A stretch of 64,000 bases of DNA from Flavobacterium sp. MDT1-60 (GTDB taxonomy: Bacteria; Bacteroidota; Bacteroidia; Flavobacteriales; Flavobacteriaceae): the NCBI RefSeq assembly GCF_014844035.1, contig NZ_CP062159.1, forward strand, positions 4,278,001-4,342,000. Direction: 5' to 3'. A program made the position numbers and the translations under genes. Of the stretch, positions 26,112 to 34,845 are shown piece after piece. Within the stretch, counting starts at the first letter, position 1. The number at the start of each line of letters is the position of its first letter. The notes beneath the pieces are model-generated. The model saw only the letters and a program-made list of their open reading frames with translations. It did no database searches and had not been told where the DNA came from.

Positions 26112-26990
26112 TTACGCTGTTTTTTTCTTTAATAAGAATTTCAGCCACTGTCCGAAATTTTTAAAGTAAATCTTTAATTTAGAGACATGTAATCTTTTTT
26201 CATTTTCAATAATCTCTTTTATTTGAGATATATTTTTAGTTGAAAAAAATGCTAATTTCTTCCATCTTTTAGGTTGCAAATAGTAGAAATCCTTATAATC
26301 TTTATAATTATTTTCATTCACAACAAGCCATTTGTCCAAAAATCCTTTATCTACGTCTACATTATGCCCCCAATTCTCAAACTTAAAACGTAAATCTTCT
26401 TCTGTTCTTGACAATGATTCATGCAAAACAATGTTGTTTGTATAGATCTGACGTCCCTTAATTCTTCGTCCGTTTTTATAATTAGGGTAATTCGTAGCAA
26501 AAATTGCTTTTAAAGGTTTATCTACATATAAAATACCTTTTTCTGTATACTTATAAAGCATGACCCAAAAGGCGCAAATTTGTATTGGATTTTTTTCCGG
26601 ATTAATAAGATAAGAATCGTATTTCCTTAAGTCTGAAACGAACTTTTTAAAATCAACAAAATATTCATCGCAGTCTACCTGAATAATCCAATTTCCTGTT
26701 CCCATTTTTTCAGCAAGCATTTTTCTTTCTCTAATTTCGCATTGCATTGTGGTTAAAGTCGGAACATAAAAATCATCCTCATAAATAACTACTTTTTTAT
26801 CGATATCAAATATTCTAATCCACTCAAAAAAAGATTCATCAATATTAAAAGTGCCACCATTCCATGTGTTTCTATTTTTATCAATGGCAATAAAAACCGT
26901 ATCCACATCTTTATACACTGTTGGTAGTGAAGTTTTTAACAATTCATAATCATACGAAACCAGATAGCCAACTTGAATTTTTCCTGTCAT
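26112..26990 (-). CDS. Glycosyltransferase-like protein
   Basis: 292 residues. It starts with a GT-A-like strand (IQVGYLVSYDYELLKTSLP) and has TVFIAIDKNRNTW and a DxD-type motif in WIIQVDCDEYF (about residues 103-113). The later HESLSRTEEDLRFKFENWGHN and a basic C-terminus resemble glycosyltransferases that act on polysaccharide. I do not recognise the exact family. Divergent from glf; probably part of the same glycan locus. Confidence 0.65.
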   Translation of the reverse strand: MTGKIQVGYLVSYDYELLKTSLPTVYKDVDTVFIAIDKNRNTWNGGTFNIDESFFEWIRIFDIDKKVVIYEDDFYVPTLTTMQCEIRERKMLAEKMGTGNWIIQVDCDEYFVDFKKFVSDLRKYDSYLINPEKNPIQICAFWVMLYKYTEKGILYVDKPLKAIFATNYPNYKNGRRIKGRQIYTNNIVLHESLSRTEEDLRFKFENWGHNVDVDKGFLDKWLVVNENNYKDYKDFYYLQPKRWKKLAFFSTKNISQIKEIIENEKRLHVSKLKIYFKNFGQWLKFLLKKKTA

Positions 26991-27044
26991 TGAAGCTTTT
27001 GTGAAATTTGTTGCAATTTAGTAATTAATATCTATTTTTACCCC

Positions 27045-28157
27045 ATGAAAAAGCAATATGACTATTTAATTATCGGCTCAGGACTCTTCGGAAGTGTTTT
27101 CGCTCATGAGGCTACAAAGGCAGGAAAAAAATGCCTTGTAATAGATAAAAGAGAACATTCAGGAGGGAATATATATTGCGAAAATATTGAGGGAATAAAC
27201 GTTCATAAATATGGAGCACATATATTTCACACTAACGATAAAGGACTTTGGGATTATGTAAATCAATTCGTTGAATTTAATAATTTCACCAATTCACCAA
27301 TGGCACTGGCAAAAGGAAAATTATATAATTTACCTTTTAATATGAATACTTTTTATCAGCTTTGGGGCACCAAAACACCTAAGGAAGCTAAAGCAAAAAT
27401 TGATGAGCAAGTAGCAATTTATGGGGTCGAAAATCCAAAAAATCTCGAAGAACAGGCTTTAAGTCTTGTTGGAAAAGATATTTATGATTATTTCATTAAA
27501 GAATATACTGAAAAACAATGGGGAAGAAAAGCTACAGAACTCCCAGCGTTTATTATAAAAAGACTTCCTGTTCGATTCACTTTTGATAATAATTATTTTA
27601 ATGATACTTATCAGGGAATTCCTATTGGTGGATATAATAAACTAATTGATGGTTTATTAAAAGGAATTGAAGTAGTAACAAACACCGATTACTTTTCTGA
27701 CAGAGCAAAATTTAATGACATTGCTGATAAAATAGTTTACACTGGAAAAATTGATGAATACTTTGATTATAAACTAGGTGTTCTTGAATACAGATCGCTT
27801 CGTTTTGAAAATGAAATTTTAGATACAGACAATTTTCAGGGGAATGCTGTCGTTAATTATAATGATGCCACTTATGATTTTACCAGAATAATTGAACACA
27901 AGCATTTTGAATTTGGCAAACAAGATAAAACGGTTATCACAAAAGAATACCCACAAGAATGGAATCCATCTAACGAAGCGTTCTATCCTATAAATGATGA
28001 CAAAAATCAGGCATTGTATGACGAATACAAAAAATTATCTCTAAGAGAAGAAAATGTAATATTTGGAGGCAGATTATCAGAATACAAATATTATGACATG
28101 CATCAGGTAATTGCAATGGCCTTAACAAGATCTAAAAAAGAACTAAATAATGATTAA
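27045..28157 (+). CDS. glf: UDP-galactopyranose mutase
   Basis: 370 residues, a flavoenzyme that interconverts UDP-galactopyranose and UDP-galactofuranose. The FAD-binding start is YLIIGSGLFGSVFAHEATKA with IDKREHSGGNIY, followed by HKYGAHIFHTND. The C-terminal GGRLSEYKYYDMHQVIAMAL is the signature end of Glf. It implies galactofuranose in a surface glycan. The next gene starts eight bases before this gene's end, so the two are translationally coupled. Confidence 0.96.
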   Translation: MKKQYDYLIIGSGLFGSVFAHEATKAGKKCLVIDKREHSGGNIYCENIEGINVHKYGAHIFHTNDKGLWDYVNQFVEFNNFTNSPMALAKGKLYNLPFNMNTFYQLWGTKTPKEAKAKIDEQVAIYGVENPKNLEEQALSLVGKDIYDYFIKEYTEKQWGRKATELPAFIIKRLPVRFTFDNNYFNDTYQGIPIGGYNKLIDGLLKGIEVVTNTDYFSDRAKFNDIADKIVYTGKIDEYFDYKLGVLEYRSLRFENEILDTDNFQGNAVVNYNDATYDFTRIIEHKHFEFGKQDKTVITKEYPQEWNPSNEAFYPINDDKNQALYDEYKKLSLREENVIFGGRLSEYKYYDMHQVIAMALTRSKKELNND

Positions 28158-28914
28158 AATTTTTGTAGTCACTCATAAAGAAAATCCTTTGTTATCTAAC
28201 GAAGTACTTGTTCCTATCCAGGTGGGAACAAATGAAACGATTACGCCAGCTATATTAAGAGATAATACACTTGATAATATAGCCGCAAAAAATGGAAATT
28301 ATTGTGAATTAACCGCGGCATACTGGATTTGGAAAAATGTAAAAGATGCTGATTATGTTGGTATTTGTCATTATAGACGCTATTTAAATTTTTACAACAA
28401 TTGGTACAATTTAAAACCATCAGCTCAGAAAAAAATTAAAACTGAAGATTTTAAAAACACCAAATTATACAATGTTTCTTCAGATAAATTAGAAAAAAAA
28501 ATAGCATCAATCCTTTCAGAATATGATGTAATTCTTTGCAGACCATACAAATTCAAAACTTCTACTTTAACCAAAAATTATTGTGACGACCATCGATGTG
28601 AAGATTGGGACCTGACAAAGAAAATAATTTTGGAAAAATATCCTGAATATAAAGATAACATTGTGAAATTTTTAGATGAAGGAACTACTTTTCACATTGG
28701 AAATATGATGATTACATCAAAAGAAAAATTTGATGCATATTATAGCTGGTTGTTTTCTATTCTTTTTGAACTTGAATCCCAAATTAAAATTCCTGAAGAT
28801 GCTTATCAAGCCCGAATTTTCGGCTTTATTTCAGAAAGGCTAATCAACTTATATATGTATCATAACAAATTCAAAATCAAAGGAGTTCCATCATACAAAA
28901 TAATAGATTTATAG
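28150..28914 (+). CDS. DUF4422 glycosyltransferase-like protein
   Basis: 254 residues. DUF4422 hallmarks are visible: IKIFVVTHKEN at the start, NYCELTAAYWIWKN and YVGICHYRRYL in the middle, and GNMMITSKEKFDAYYSWLFS near residue 190. The family is found in capsule and LPS loci and is annotated as glycosyltransferase-like; several members sit beside glf, suggesting galactofuranosyl transfer (inference). Overlaps glf by eight bases. Confidence 0.82.
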   Translation: MIKIFVVTHKENPLLSNEVLVPIQVGTNETITPAILRDNTLDNIAAKNGNYCELTAAYWIWKNVKDADYVGICHYRRYLNFYNNWYNLKPSAQKKIKTEDFKNTKLYNVSSDKLEKKIASILSEYDVILCRPYKFKTSTLTKNYCDDHRCEDWDLTKKIILEKYPEYKDNIVKFLDEGTTFHIGNMMITSKEKFDAYYSWLFSILFELESQIKIPEDAYQARIFGFISERLINLYMYHNKFKIKGVPSYKIIDL

Positions 28915-28987
28915 AAAATTTCAATATTGATTTATAATTGGCTTTCAAAAATGGACTGCTTTAGGTTTGTTTACCAACCAGAAAGAT

Positions 28988-28995
28988 TATTTTTG
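28988..28995 (+). promoter_or_regulatory. -7 promoter element of the Sua5/YrdC gene
   Basis: TATTTTTG matches TANNTTTG and lies 22 nt before the ATG at 29018. It falls inside the longer upstream reading frame that begins at 28967, which supports the downstream start. Confidence 0.5.
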
Positions 28996-29017
28996 CACTA
29001 ATTTATATTCAATTACA

Positions 29018-29578
29018 ATGAACGAAGAAATTTTAAAAGCATACGAAGTCATCAAGGAAGGTGGAATTATCCTTTACCCTACTGATACAGTTTGGGGAAT
29101 TGGTTGTGATGCGACAAACGCGGAAGCTGTTGCAAAAATCTACAAATTGAAACAACGTGCCGAAACACAAAGTATGATTGTTTTGATGAACGGAGAAAAA
29201 ATGATGTATAATGTTTTTAAAAACATTCCTGAAGTTGCGTGGCAAATTTTAGATTTATCTGAAAAACCTACAACCTTAATCCTTGATGAACCACGAAATG
29301 TGGCACCAAATATCATTGCAGCAGATAATTCTCTTGGAATTCGTTTAGTAAAAGAACCTTTTTGCTTTAAATTATTAGAGCGAATGAAAAAGCCTTTAGT
29401 GTCAACTTCAGCTAATATTTCAGGACAACCAACCCCTATTGCTTTCAAAGATATTAATCCGGAAATTATCAAAGGTGTTGATTATGTAGTGAATTTATAT
29501 CATGACAAAGTCGCCGGAAAACCTTCAACAATTATAAAATTGACAAAAGACTCACAAGTGAAAGTGATACGTAAATAA
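29018..29578 (+). CDS. L-threonylcarbamoyladenylate synthase, Sua5/YciO/YrdC family
   Basis: 186 residues from the ATG at 29018 (MNEEILKAYEVIKEGG). Family motifs: GGIILYPTDTVWGIGCDA, IYKLKQRAETQSM and LVSTSANISGQPTP near the end. It makes threonylcarbamoyl-AMP from Thr, bicarbonate and ATP for the t6A37 modification of tRNA. It has only the YrdC domain, no Sua5 C-terminal domain. The TsaC versus YciO choice is not settled from sequence alone. Confidence 0.9.
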   Translation: MNEEILKAYEVIKEGGIILYPTDTVWGIGCDATNAEAVAKIYKLKQRAETQSMIVLMNGEKMMYNVFKNIPEVAWQILDLSEKPTTLILDEPRNVAPNIIAADNSLGIRLVKEPFCFKLLERMKKPLVSTSANISGQPTPIAFKDINPEIIKGVDYVVNLYHDKVAGKPSTIIKLTKDSQVKVIRK

Positions 29579-29580
29579 TT

Positions 29581-29665
29581 TTAGATTTTAGATTGCAGAT
29601 TTTAGATTATTTAAAATCTGTAAAAAAAACTCAGAACCTTAACGACTTAGCATCTTAGAAACTTT
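29581..29665. repeat. Short tandem-like repeats after the Sua5/YrdC gene
   Basis: First come several copies of TTTAGATT (29582-29611). Then a run built of CTTAG/CTCAG units follows (29629-29665): CTCAGAACCTTAACGACTTA, then GCATCTTAGAAACTT. The second part is of the same type as the runs at 35.7-37.5 kb. Confidence 0.6.
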
Positions 29666-30788
29666 AAATGGTCTTCAAACTCTCAATCAACCAATCAATA
29701 TCTTCTTTGGTATTATAATGACTAAATGAAATTCGGAGATTTGGTAATTTTAAATCAGTCTCCGAAAGCATTTCTTTTAAAACATGAGAAGGTTTTATAC
29801 TCCCGGATTGGCAGGCGCTTCCTCTAGAAACTGCAATTCCCTTCATGTCCAGACTAAACAATAACATCGCTGTTTTATCTGAAGAAAAAGGCAAAATAAT
29901 ATTTATAATATTGTAAAAATCGTCTTTTTTTCCATTGATTCTGAAATCTGGAAAATAAATTTCAAGTTGCTCAATCAGGTATGTTTTTAAGTCGGAAATG
30001 TATTTTCTTTCTGAATCTAAATTCTCATAAGATACTGATAACGCTTTAGCCATTCCGGCAATTTGATGTACCGCTTCGGTTCCGGCGCGCAGGCCTTTTT
30101 CCTGTTCTCCACCAAAAAGCAAAGGTTGCAAACCTGAGTTTTTGCGAACAAAAGCAAAGCCAATTCCTTTTGGTCCGTGAAATTTATGTGCACTTGCTAC
30201 TATAAAATGAACCGGAGTTTTCTGCAAATCGATCTCTGTTTTACCAACAGACTGAACCGTATCTGAGTGAAATAAAGTATTATATTGTTTGCAGATTATT
30301 CCCACTCTATCTAAATCTAAAATGGTTCCGGTTTCGTTATTAACATGCATCAAACTAACAATTGTCTTTTTTTCTTCGGACAATAAATTAGATAAATGTG
30401 TTAGATCAATACTCCCATCTGGGTTTATTTTTACATAATCTACCTGAATATTATAATCTGATTGTAAAGCCAAAGTTGGATACAAAACAGCATGATGCTC
30501 AATTTTAGAAGTAATAATGCGCTCTACTTTCAAATCTTCAACGGCTGATCGAAGAATCCAATTGTCTGCTTCTGTACCTCCAGAAGTAAAAATAATTTCC
30601 TGGGCAGAACAATTTAAATGTTTGGCGATACTTTTTCTGGAAAGCTCTAAAATAGTCTTGCCATTTCGTCCAAAACTATGTGTAGAAGAGGGATTACCAA
30701 AATCTTCTGTCATAACTTTAGTCATTTCCTGAATAACTTCAGGGCGTATAGCAGTTGTAGAGGCGTTATCGAGATATACTTTTTTCAT
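29664..30788 (-). CDS. Cysteine desulfurase (NifS/IscS-type)
   Basis: 374 residues from the ATG at 30788 (MKKVYLDNASTTAIRPEV). The start is confirmed by a -7 element six bases upstream; the ATG at 30833 lies upstream of that promoter. PLP-dependent: Schiff-base Lys in SAHKFHGPKGIGF, catalytic Cys in SRGSACQSG, and GGTEADNW. It releases sulfur from cysteine for Fe-S cluster or thio-modification. No isc/suf genes are adjacent, so the specific role is open. Confidence 0.93.
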   Translation of the reverse strand: MKKVYLDNASTTAIRPEVIQEMTKVMTEDFGNPSSTHSFGRNGKTILELSRKSIAKHLNCSAQEIIFTSGGTEADNWILRSAVEDLKVERIITSKIEHHAVLYPTLALQSDYNIQVDYVKINPDGSIDLTHLSNLLSEEKKTIVSLMHVNNETGTILDLDRVGIICKQYNTLFHSDTVQSVGKTEIDLQKTPVHFIVASAHKFHGPKGIGFAFVRKNSGLQPLLFGGEQEKGLRAGTEAVHQIAGMAKALSVSYENLDSERKYISDLKTYLIEQLEIYFPDFRINGKKDDFYNIINIILPFSSDKTAMLLFSLDMKGIAVSRGSACQSGSIKPSHVLKEMLSETDLKLPNLRISFSHYNTKEDIDWLIESLKTI

Positions 30789-30793
30789 TACTG

Positions 30794-30801
30794 CAAAGTT
30801 A
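30794..30801 (-). promoter_or_regulatory. -7 promoter element of the cysteine desulfurase gene
   Basis: On the minus strand TAACTTTG matches TANNTTTG and ends only five bases before the ATG at 30788, predicting a leaderless or nearly leaderless transcript. Confidence 0.5.
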
Positions 30802-30849
30802 TGAAATATCAATTGTCTATTCTTAAATATCATTTGCCAAATTTTTCAC

Positions 30850-30857
30850 TATTTTTG
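30850..30857 (+). promoter_or_regulatory. -7 promoter element of the lipoprotein gene at 30875
   Basis: TATTTTTG matches TANNTTTG, 17 nt before the ATG. Confidence 0.5.
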
Positions 30858-30874
30858 ACGCAAATAAAATTACG

Positions 30875-31882
30875 ATGAAAAAATATGCAAGCCTTTTATT
30901 ATTTGCGCTTTTATTAAACGGTTGTGATGACGGCGATCTTACAGTTGACACAATAGATTTTGATGAAGTTACTTCTACAAGCTGTGATCCTCTTACTAAT
31001 ACTTTAATTTACAAATTAAAGCCGCAGGAATCCTTATTATTGAATATGCCTGCAGGTATGATTATTGACGAACCTACGCCAGATAATGACCCACTAATTT
31101 ATACTATCGACAATGACAAGTACCGCGTGGTTTACAGAGCATACGATGGTACAGTTGCAAAAGAAAATATATGTGGGGCAATACCTCCAAAAACACCTAA
31201 TGTAACTGAGGAATGGGTTGCATTACAGGGCGGAAAAATTGAAATCACTACGGATGCGGTATATAAAAGCCCTGCTCCAACTGATGGTCATACTGAAATT
31301 ATTGGTTATAACCACAATATCATTTTCAAAAATATCACTTTTCAAAAACCGGCCGGACCACAAGTTGAGGAAGAATATATTTTTGGAGATTACCTTACCA
31401 ATGTTACTCCTGTAGTCGTAAGTTTTCTAGAGCCTGATAACGCAAAATATTGTAAAGACTTCGACAATAAAAAAGTTTACAATAATAACACTTCAAATTC
31501 TTTAGTCATTGAAAATTTTGATGCAACAAATTTATTTAAAAGCGAAGCTACACCTGTTGGACAACCTAGAAAAGGTTTAATCAATTCAACTGCAACTACA
31601 AATAATCTGTATTACAGAACATATACTACTAATCTACCAACACCAACAACAAATTATTATTGCCAGGAAAAAACACCAACATCTCCAATTGTAAAAGATA
31701 CCTGGGTTGGTCAGGCAGGTGTTACAAATGTAAGTGGTATTATCGAAGTGACAACCACAAATGTTCTAAAAGTATATACCCATAAAGTCGTTCTTAAAAA
31801 CGTAACCCTTCAAAAAGGGAACAGTACTTTTAAACTAGCAACAGAATTTCTTTTAGGAAATGTAACTGTCGTTGAGCCATAA
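30875..31882 (+). CDS. Lipoprotein of unknown function with an internal duplication
   Basis: 335 residues. Signal peptide with lipobox LLNGC (Cys17) followed by DDGD, the usual flavobacterial lipoprotein export pattern. Two halves look related: both contain DxT-xxx-C then L-YxT/YRxY, EEWVALQGGKIEIT / DTWVGQAGVTNVSGIIEVT, and HNIIFKNITFQK / HKVVLKNVTLQK followed by FGD or LGN. This suggests a duplicated beta-rich domain. No known function. Confidence 0.85.
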   Translation: MKKYASLLLFALLLNGCDDGDLTVDTIDFDEVTSTSCDPLTNTLIYKLKPQESLLLNMPAGMIIDEPTPDNDPLIYTIDNDKYRVVYRAYDGTVAKENICGAIPPKTPNVTEEWVALQGGKIEITTDAVYKSPAPTDGHTEIIGYNHNIIFKNITFQKPAGPQVEEEYIFGDYLTNVTPVVVSFLEPDNAKYCKDFDNKKVYNNNTSNSLVIENFDATNLFKSEATPVGQPRKGLINSTATTNNLYYRTYTTNLPTPTTNYYCQEKTPTSPIVKDTWVGQAGVTNVSGIIEVTTTNVLKVYTHKVVLKNVTLQKGNSTFKLATEFLLGNVTVVEP

Positions 31883-31926
31883 GCAATAACGATTTTAGAA
31901 TATAAAAACTACTTTTAATTTCTTAC

Positions 31927-31990
31927 AAAAAACATCCATTTTTCAAAACTGATTTTAATACAAAATCAATAAGAAAAATGGATGTTTTTT
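31927..31990. terminator. Large terminator hairpin, 18-bp stem
   Basis: AAAAAACATCCATTTTTC (31927-31944) pairs perfectly with 31973-31990. The 28-nt loop contains its own small stem (TGATTTT with AAAATCA). A and T ends permit termination on both strands: the lipoprotein gene (+) and the convergent Smr gene (-). Confidence 0.8.
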
Positions 31991-32029
31991 ATGCTTTAAA
32001 ACGAGCTGTTTTAAACTTAAAAAACGACC

Positions 32030-32581
32030 TTATTTATTGTTTTGCCTAAAATAAACTTCGGTCGCACCTAAGCCATATTTTTGATAATTGGCGTCCTGAA
32101 AATCTATTCCGTCATAACGGCCTAATAAAAAATCAAGTTCTGCTTTTAGAATTCCTTCGCCAACACCGTGAATAAAAACAATTTTTGGAATGCGATTTCT
32201 GATCGCAAATTCGATATGTCTTTTTGCTGTTTCTGTCTGTAAGGTCAAGATATCATAATTTGACATTCCGCGTTTATTAGGAACTAATTTCTCAATGTGC
32301 AAATCAAATTCAGGAGCTGAAATTTCGCGCTTATCCTTCTTTTCTTTTACAAAACTTCGTGCTTTTGGCTCCTCTTTCTCTTTTGAAACAGTATCTAAAT
32401 CTATTCTTTTAATAGAATTCATTAAATTACTGGAATCCTGAATTTTAATCAATTCATTGACAGAAAATGTCATCACGAATCCATCCTCAGTTTCAATCAA
32501 AACTTCATTGTTTTTAACTGAAACTACTATTCCGTTTATGGCTTCATCTAACACTGAAACCTTATCTCCTTTATTCAACAT
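32030..32581 (-). CDS. Smr-domain protein
   Basis: 183 residues from the ATG at 32581 (MLNKGDKVSVLDEAINGIVV). Residues 1-60 form a small beta-barrel-like domain (KVSVLDEAINGIVV, VLIETEDGFVMTF). Residues 105-183 are a Smr/MutS2-type domain with FDLHIEKL, KIVFIHGVGEGILKAEL and the C-terminal Y-x-E-A-N-like DANYQKYGLGATEVY. Smr domains are nucleic-acid endonucleases. The same domain pair is conserved in Bacteroidota (DUF2027-like plus Smr). It starts inside the end of the upstream small gene (11-bp overlap). Confidence 0.88.
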   Translation of the reverse strand: MLNKGDKVSVLDEAINGIVVSVKNNEVLIETEDGFVMTFSVNELIKIQDSSNLMNSIKRIDLDTVSKEKEEPKARSFVKEKKDKREISAPEFDLHIEKLVPNKRGMSNYDILTLQTETAKRHIEFAIRNRIPKIVFIHGVGEGILKAELDFLLGRYDGIDFQDANYQKYGLGATEVYFRQNNK

Positions 32582-32756
32582 CTTCCTCTTCTTTATCTTG
32601 ATTTTTACTCGGTGTTTTTGCACTCAACTGCATCATTCCAAACATGAAAACTGCAATTGCAATTACCATGATATAAACATTTTTTTCTGCTGAAACCTGT
32701 TCGTATAACGCAACCGAAATCGCAAGAATCATTATTATAATTTTTAAAGCTTTCAT
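32571..32756 (-). CDS. Small two-helix membrane protein
   Basis: 61 residues from the ATG at 32756 (MKALKIIIMILAISVALYEQ). Two hydrophobic helices (about 4-18 and 28-44) are joined by a short loop, with an acidic/basic tail (KNQDKEEEDVE). Its -7 element TACTTTTG (32777-32784) marks this start rather than the in-frame ATG at 32900. It overlaps the Smr gene start by 11 bases, so the two form an operon. Function unknown. Confidence 0.75.
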   Translation of the reverse strand: MKALKIIIMILAISVALYEQVSAEKNVYIMVIAIAVFMFGMMQLSAKTPSKNQDKEEEDVE

Positions 32757-32776
32757 AATTTTAAATCCTAAGAGTT

Positions 32777-32784
32777 CAAAAGTA
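32777..32784 (-). promoter_or_regulatory. -7 promoter element of the small membrane protein/Smr operon
   Basis: On the minus strand TACTTTTG matches TANNTTTG, 20 nt before the ATG at 32756. Confidence 0.45.
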
Positions 32785-32862
32785 TGAAACTTTAAAGTAG
32801 CAGTTTCAAACTCGTGAATTGTTATCCATAATTTTTTTGTAAAATTGTAAAAAATAATCGCT

Positions 32863-33147
32863 GTGGATTTAGAGAAATACATGTTACCATGCCTATTCAA
32901 AACGCTCTTCGGAATTGAGTGTTTGGGATGTGGTTTCCAGCGTGCTTTATTCTTACTTTTTAAAGGTGATTTTTTCGGTGCTTTTATGATGTATCCGGCG
33001 GTATATACTACCCTATTATTTTTAGGAATCGGTGCATTATATTTTTTTGATAAATCTAAAAATCATCAAAAACCATTTTTAATTTCTGCCCTCGTAAATG
33101 TATTTTTTATGCTTGGCGGATATTATTTCAAACATTTTTACTTTTAA
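32863..33147 (+). CDS. DUF2752 membrane protein
   Basis: 94 residues from a GTG start (an ATG at 32881 is possible). The DUF2752 signature is clear: CLFKTLFGIECLGCGFQRAL, then a hydrophobic helix, and MMYPAVYTTLLFLGIGALYF. The CxGCGxxRA motif is conserved in this family of small membrane proteins of unknown function. Convergent with the DUF1003 region. Confidence 0.82.
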   Translation: MDLEKYMLPCLFKTLFGIECLGCGFQRALFLLFKGDFFGAFMMYPAVYTTLLFLGIGALYFFDKSKNHQKPFLISALVNVFFMLGGYYFKHFYF

Positions 33148-33159
33148 TTTTTGTAAGAA

Positions 33160-33594
33160 TTATTTTTTGATCTGATTCAAAATATCATTCATCATTTCGA
33201 TTTGAACTTTCTGAATTTCGATTAATTCCTGCTGCTGATGCATAATCAAATGATCAATTTTATCGTGAATCATTCTGATCTCCAATTCTGATTTTAGGTT
33301 GATCATATAATCTTTTTTAGCACGATTTCGATCTTTTTCTTCCTGACGATTCTGACTCATCATAATTACAGGAGCCTGCAAAGCCGCGATACAGGATAAA
33401 ATTAAATTCAGCAAAATAAACGGATATGGATCAAAACCTTTATTCACCAAAATGTACACGTTCGAACTAATCCAAACGACTATAAAAGCTAAAAACGAAA
33501 TGATAAAAGTCCAGCTTCCTCCAAAATCAGCAACCTGATCTGCTACTCTCTGACCAAAATTTCTCGTTTCCTCTTCATCTTCAACAATACTCAC
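33160..33594 (-). pseudogene. DUF1003 membrane protein, C-terminal fragment of a frameshifted gene
   Basis: 144 residues can be read from a GTG at 33594, holding the DUF1003 core: RNFGQRVADQVADFGGSWTF, a helix, the loop NKGFDPYPFILLNL, and a second helix with ILSCIAALQAPVIMMSQNRQ, then a coiled-coil tail. The N-terminal part of the same protein is encoded just upstream in another frame (33621-33860). Reading the two together across a T6 run (A6 on the coding strand) needs one inserted base. Either a real 1-nt deletion or a sequencing error. Confidence 0.75.
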
Positions 33595-33620
33595 TATAGA
33601 TTTATCTTCTTTCAGAGAAG

Positions 33621-33860
33621 TTATAACATTTTTTCAAGATCAGACAGCGCTCCCATTTCTGCAGACAAATAGTTCGAAATGTACTTTTGGCGGTACACAT
33701 TTAATTCCTGAACCCCGATAGAATCAGTATCACAAAATGATGGATGCTCTTTTACAATGAGACCCAGAACGGGATCATGTATCGATTTTCCGGAAATTTT
33801 CTCACTTTCCGGAAATTCAAGATCAGAAATAGCACTTTTAAAAGTTGAATTGTTTTTCAT
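33621..33860 (-). pseudogene. DUF1003 protein, N-terminal fragment of a frameshifted gene
   Basis: 79 residues: conserved N-terminal leader of the longer DUF1003 proteins, with LIVKEHPSFCDTDSIGVQEL, NVYRQKYISNYL and GALSDLEKML then a stop. One extra A in the run at 33629-33634 turns the end into LEKNVITSLKEDKSIVSIVE and continues into the DUF1003 core. That continuation fits the family pattern (acidic/Leu helix before the FGQRVAD motif), so I read 33160-33860 as one damaged gene. Confidence 0.7.
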
Positions 33861-34052
33861 TTTTATAAATTTTACTGGCTAATTTAAGCATTTAACTTCT
33901 TAAGAATGATATAAATTATAGGCTCCCAATATTCCTTTAATTATCACAAATCGAATTCTCAGAACAAAATTTCTTTAGGCATTTCGTGCCTTTATTTACA
34001 AAAAACACCTTACTTTTAGCGTTTCAAATTTATCCATTCAATTTTTACAATT

Positions 34053-34844
34053 GTGCCAAGAAATCTCATCATACAAAATATAAAAGCTTTAAAAAGCCAT
34101 TCAAACATAAACTACGGAATCAAAACTAAAACAGAAGATTTTACCGAAAAGCTTTTCTATACCCTTTTTGATTCAAATGCACCTTTAGATCAAAGTATTG
34201 ACGAACTCGAAATACGATTTAAAGAAATTGCAGTTTTGGCCTGTAAGAAACCAGAAAACTTATGCGAATCTATTTGGGATCGGTTTCTGGAAAAACTTCC
34301 GGGAGTTTTGGAAAAATTAAATCAGGATGCCGAATATATTTTAGAAAATGATCCAGCATCAAACAGCATCGACGAAGTTTACTTAGGTTATCCTGGTTTT
34401 TATGCAATTGCCATTTATAGATTAAGCCACGAACTATATCTTCTTGATTTATTATTGTTTTCAAGATTAATGAGTGAATATGCACATCGAATTACAGGAA
34501 CCGATATACACGCAGGTGCAAAAATTGCCTCACCCTTTTTTATCGATCATGCGACCGGAATTGTTATTGGAGAAACAACAGTAATCGAAAAACACGTAAA
34601 AATTTATCAGGGTGTAACACTAGGTGCTTTGAGCGTGAGCAAAGAAATGAAAAACGCAAAACGCCATCCTACCGTAGAAAAAAATGTTTGCATTTATGCC
34701 AATGCAACAATCTTAGGAGGAGAAACTATTATCGGAAAAAATAGTATCGTTGGAGGAAATGCCTGGATTACCAAATCTATTCCTGCAGATTCTATCGTTT
34801 TAAACACCACTACAACTGAAGTTAAAATAAAAGAAAAAAAATAA
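34053..34844 (+). CDS. cysE: Serine O-acetyltransferase
   Basis: 263 residues from a GTG start. N-terminal helical domain (1-150), then DIHAGAKIASPFFIDHATGI and left-handed beta-helix repeats GIVIGETTVIEKHVKIYQG, VTLGALSV and KNSIVGGNAWITKSIP. It makes O-acetylserine from serine and acetyl-CoA, the first step of cysteine synthesis. Its stop is one base from the cysM start, so the two are made together and the encoded enzymes act in sequence. Confidence 0.94.
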   Translation: MPRNLIIQNIKALKSHSNINYGIKTKTEDFTEKLFYTLFDSNAPLDQSIDELEIRFKEIAVLACKKPENLCESIWDRFLEKLPGVLEKLNQDAEYILENDPASNSIDEVYLGYPGFYAIAIYRLSHELYLLDLLLFSRLMSEYAHRITGTDIHAGAKIASPFFIDHATGIVIGETTVIEKHVKIYQGVTLGALSVSKEMKNAKRHPTVEKNVCIYANATILGGETIIGKNSIVGGNAWITKSIPADSIVLNTTTTEVKIKEKK

Positions 34845-34845
34845 A

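Noticed and set aside
29033..29472. Two antisense frames opposite the Sua5/YrdC gene
   Set aside because: Shadow frames of a well-supported gene.
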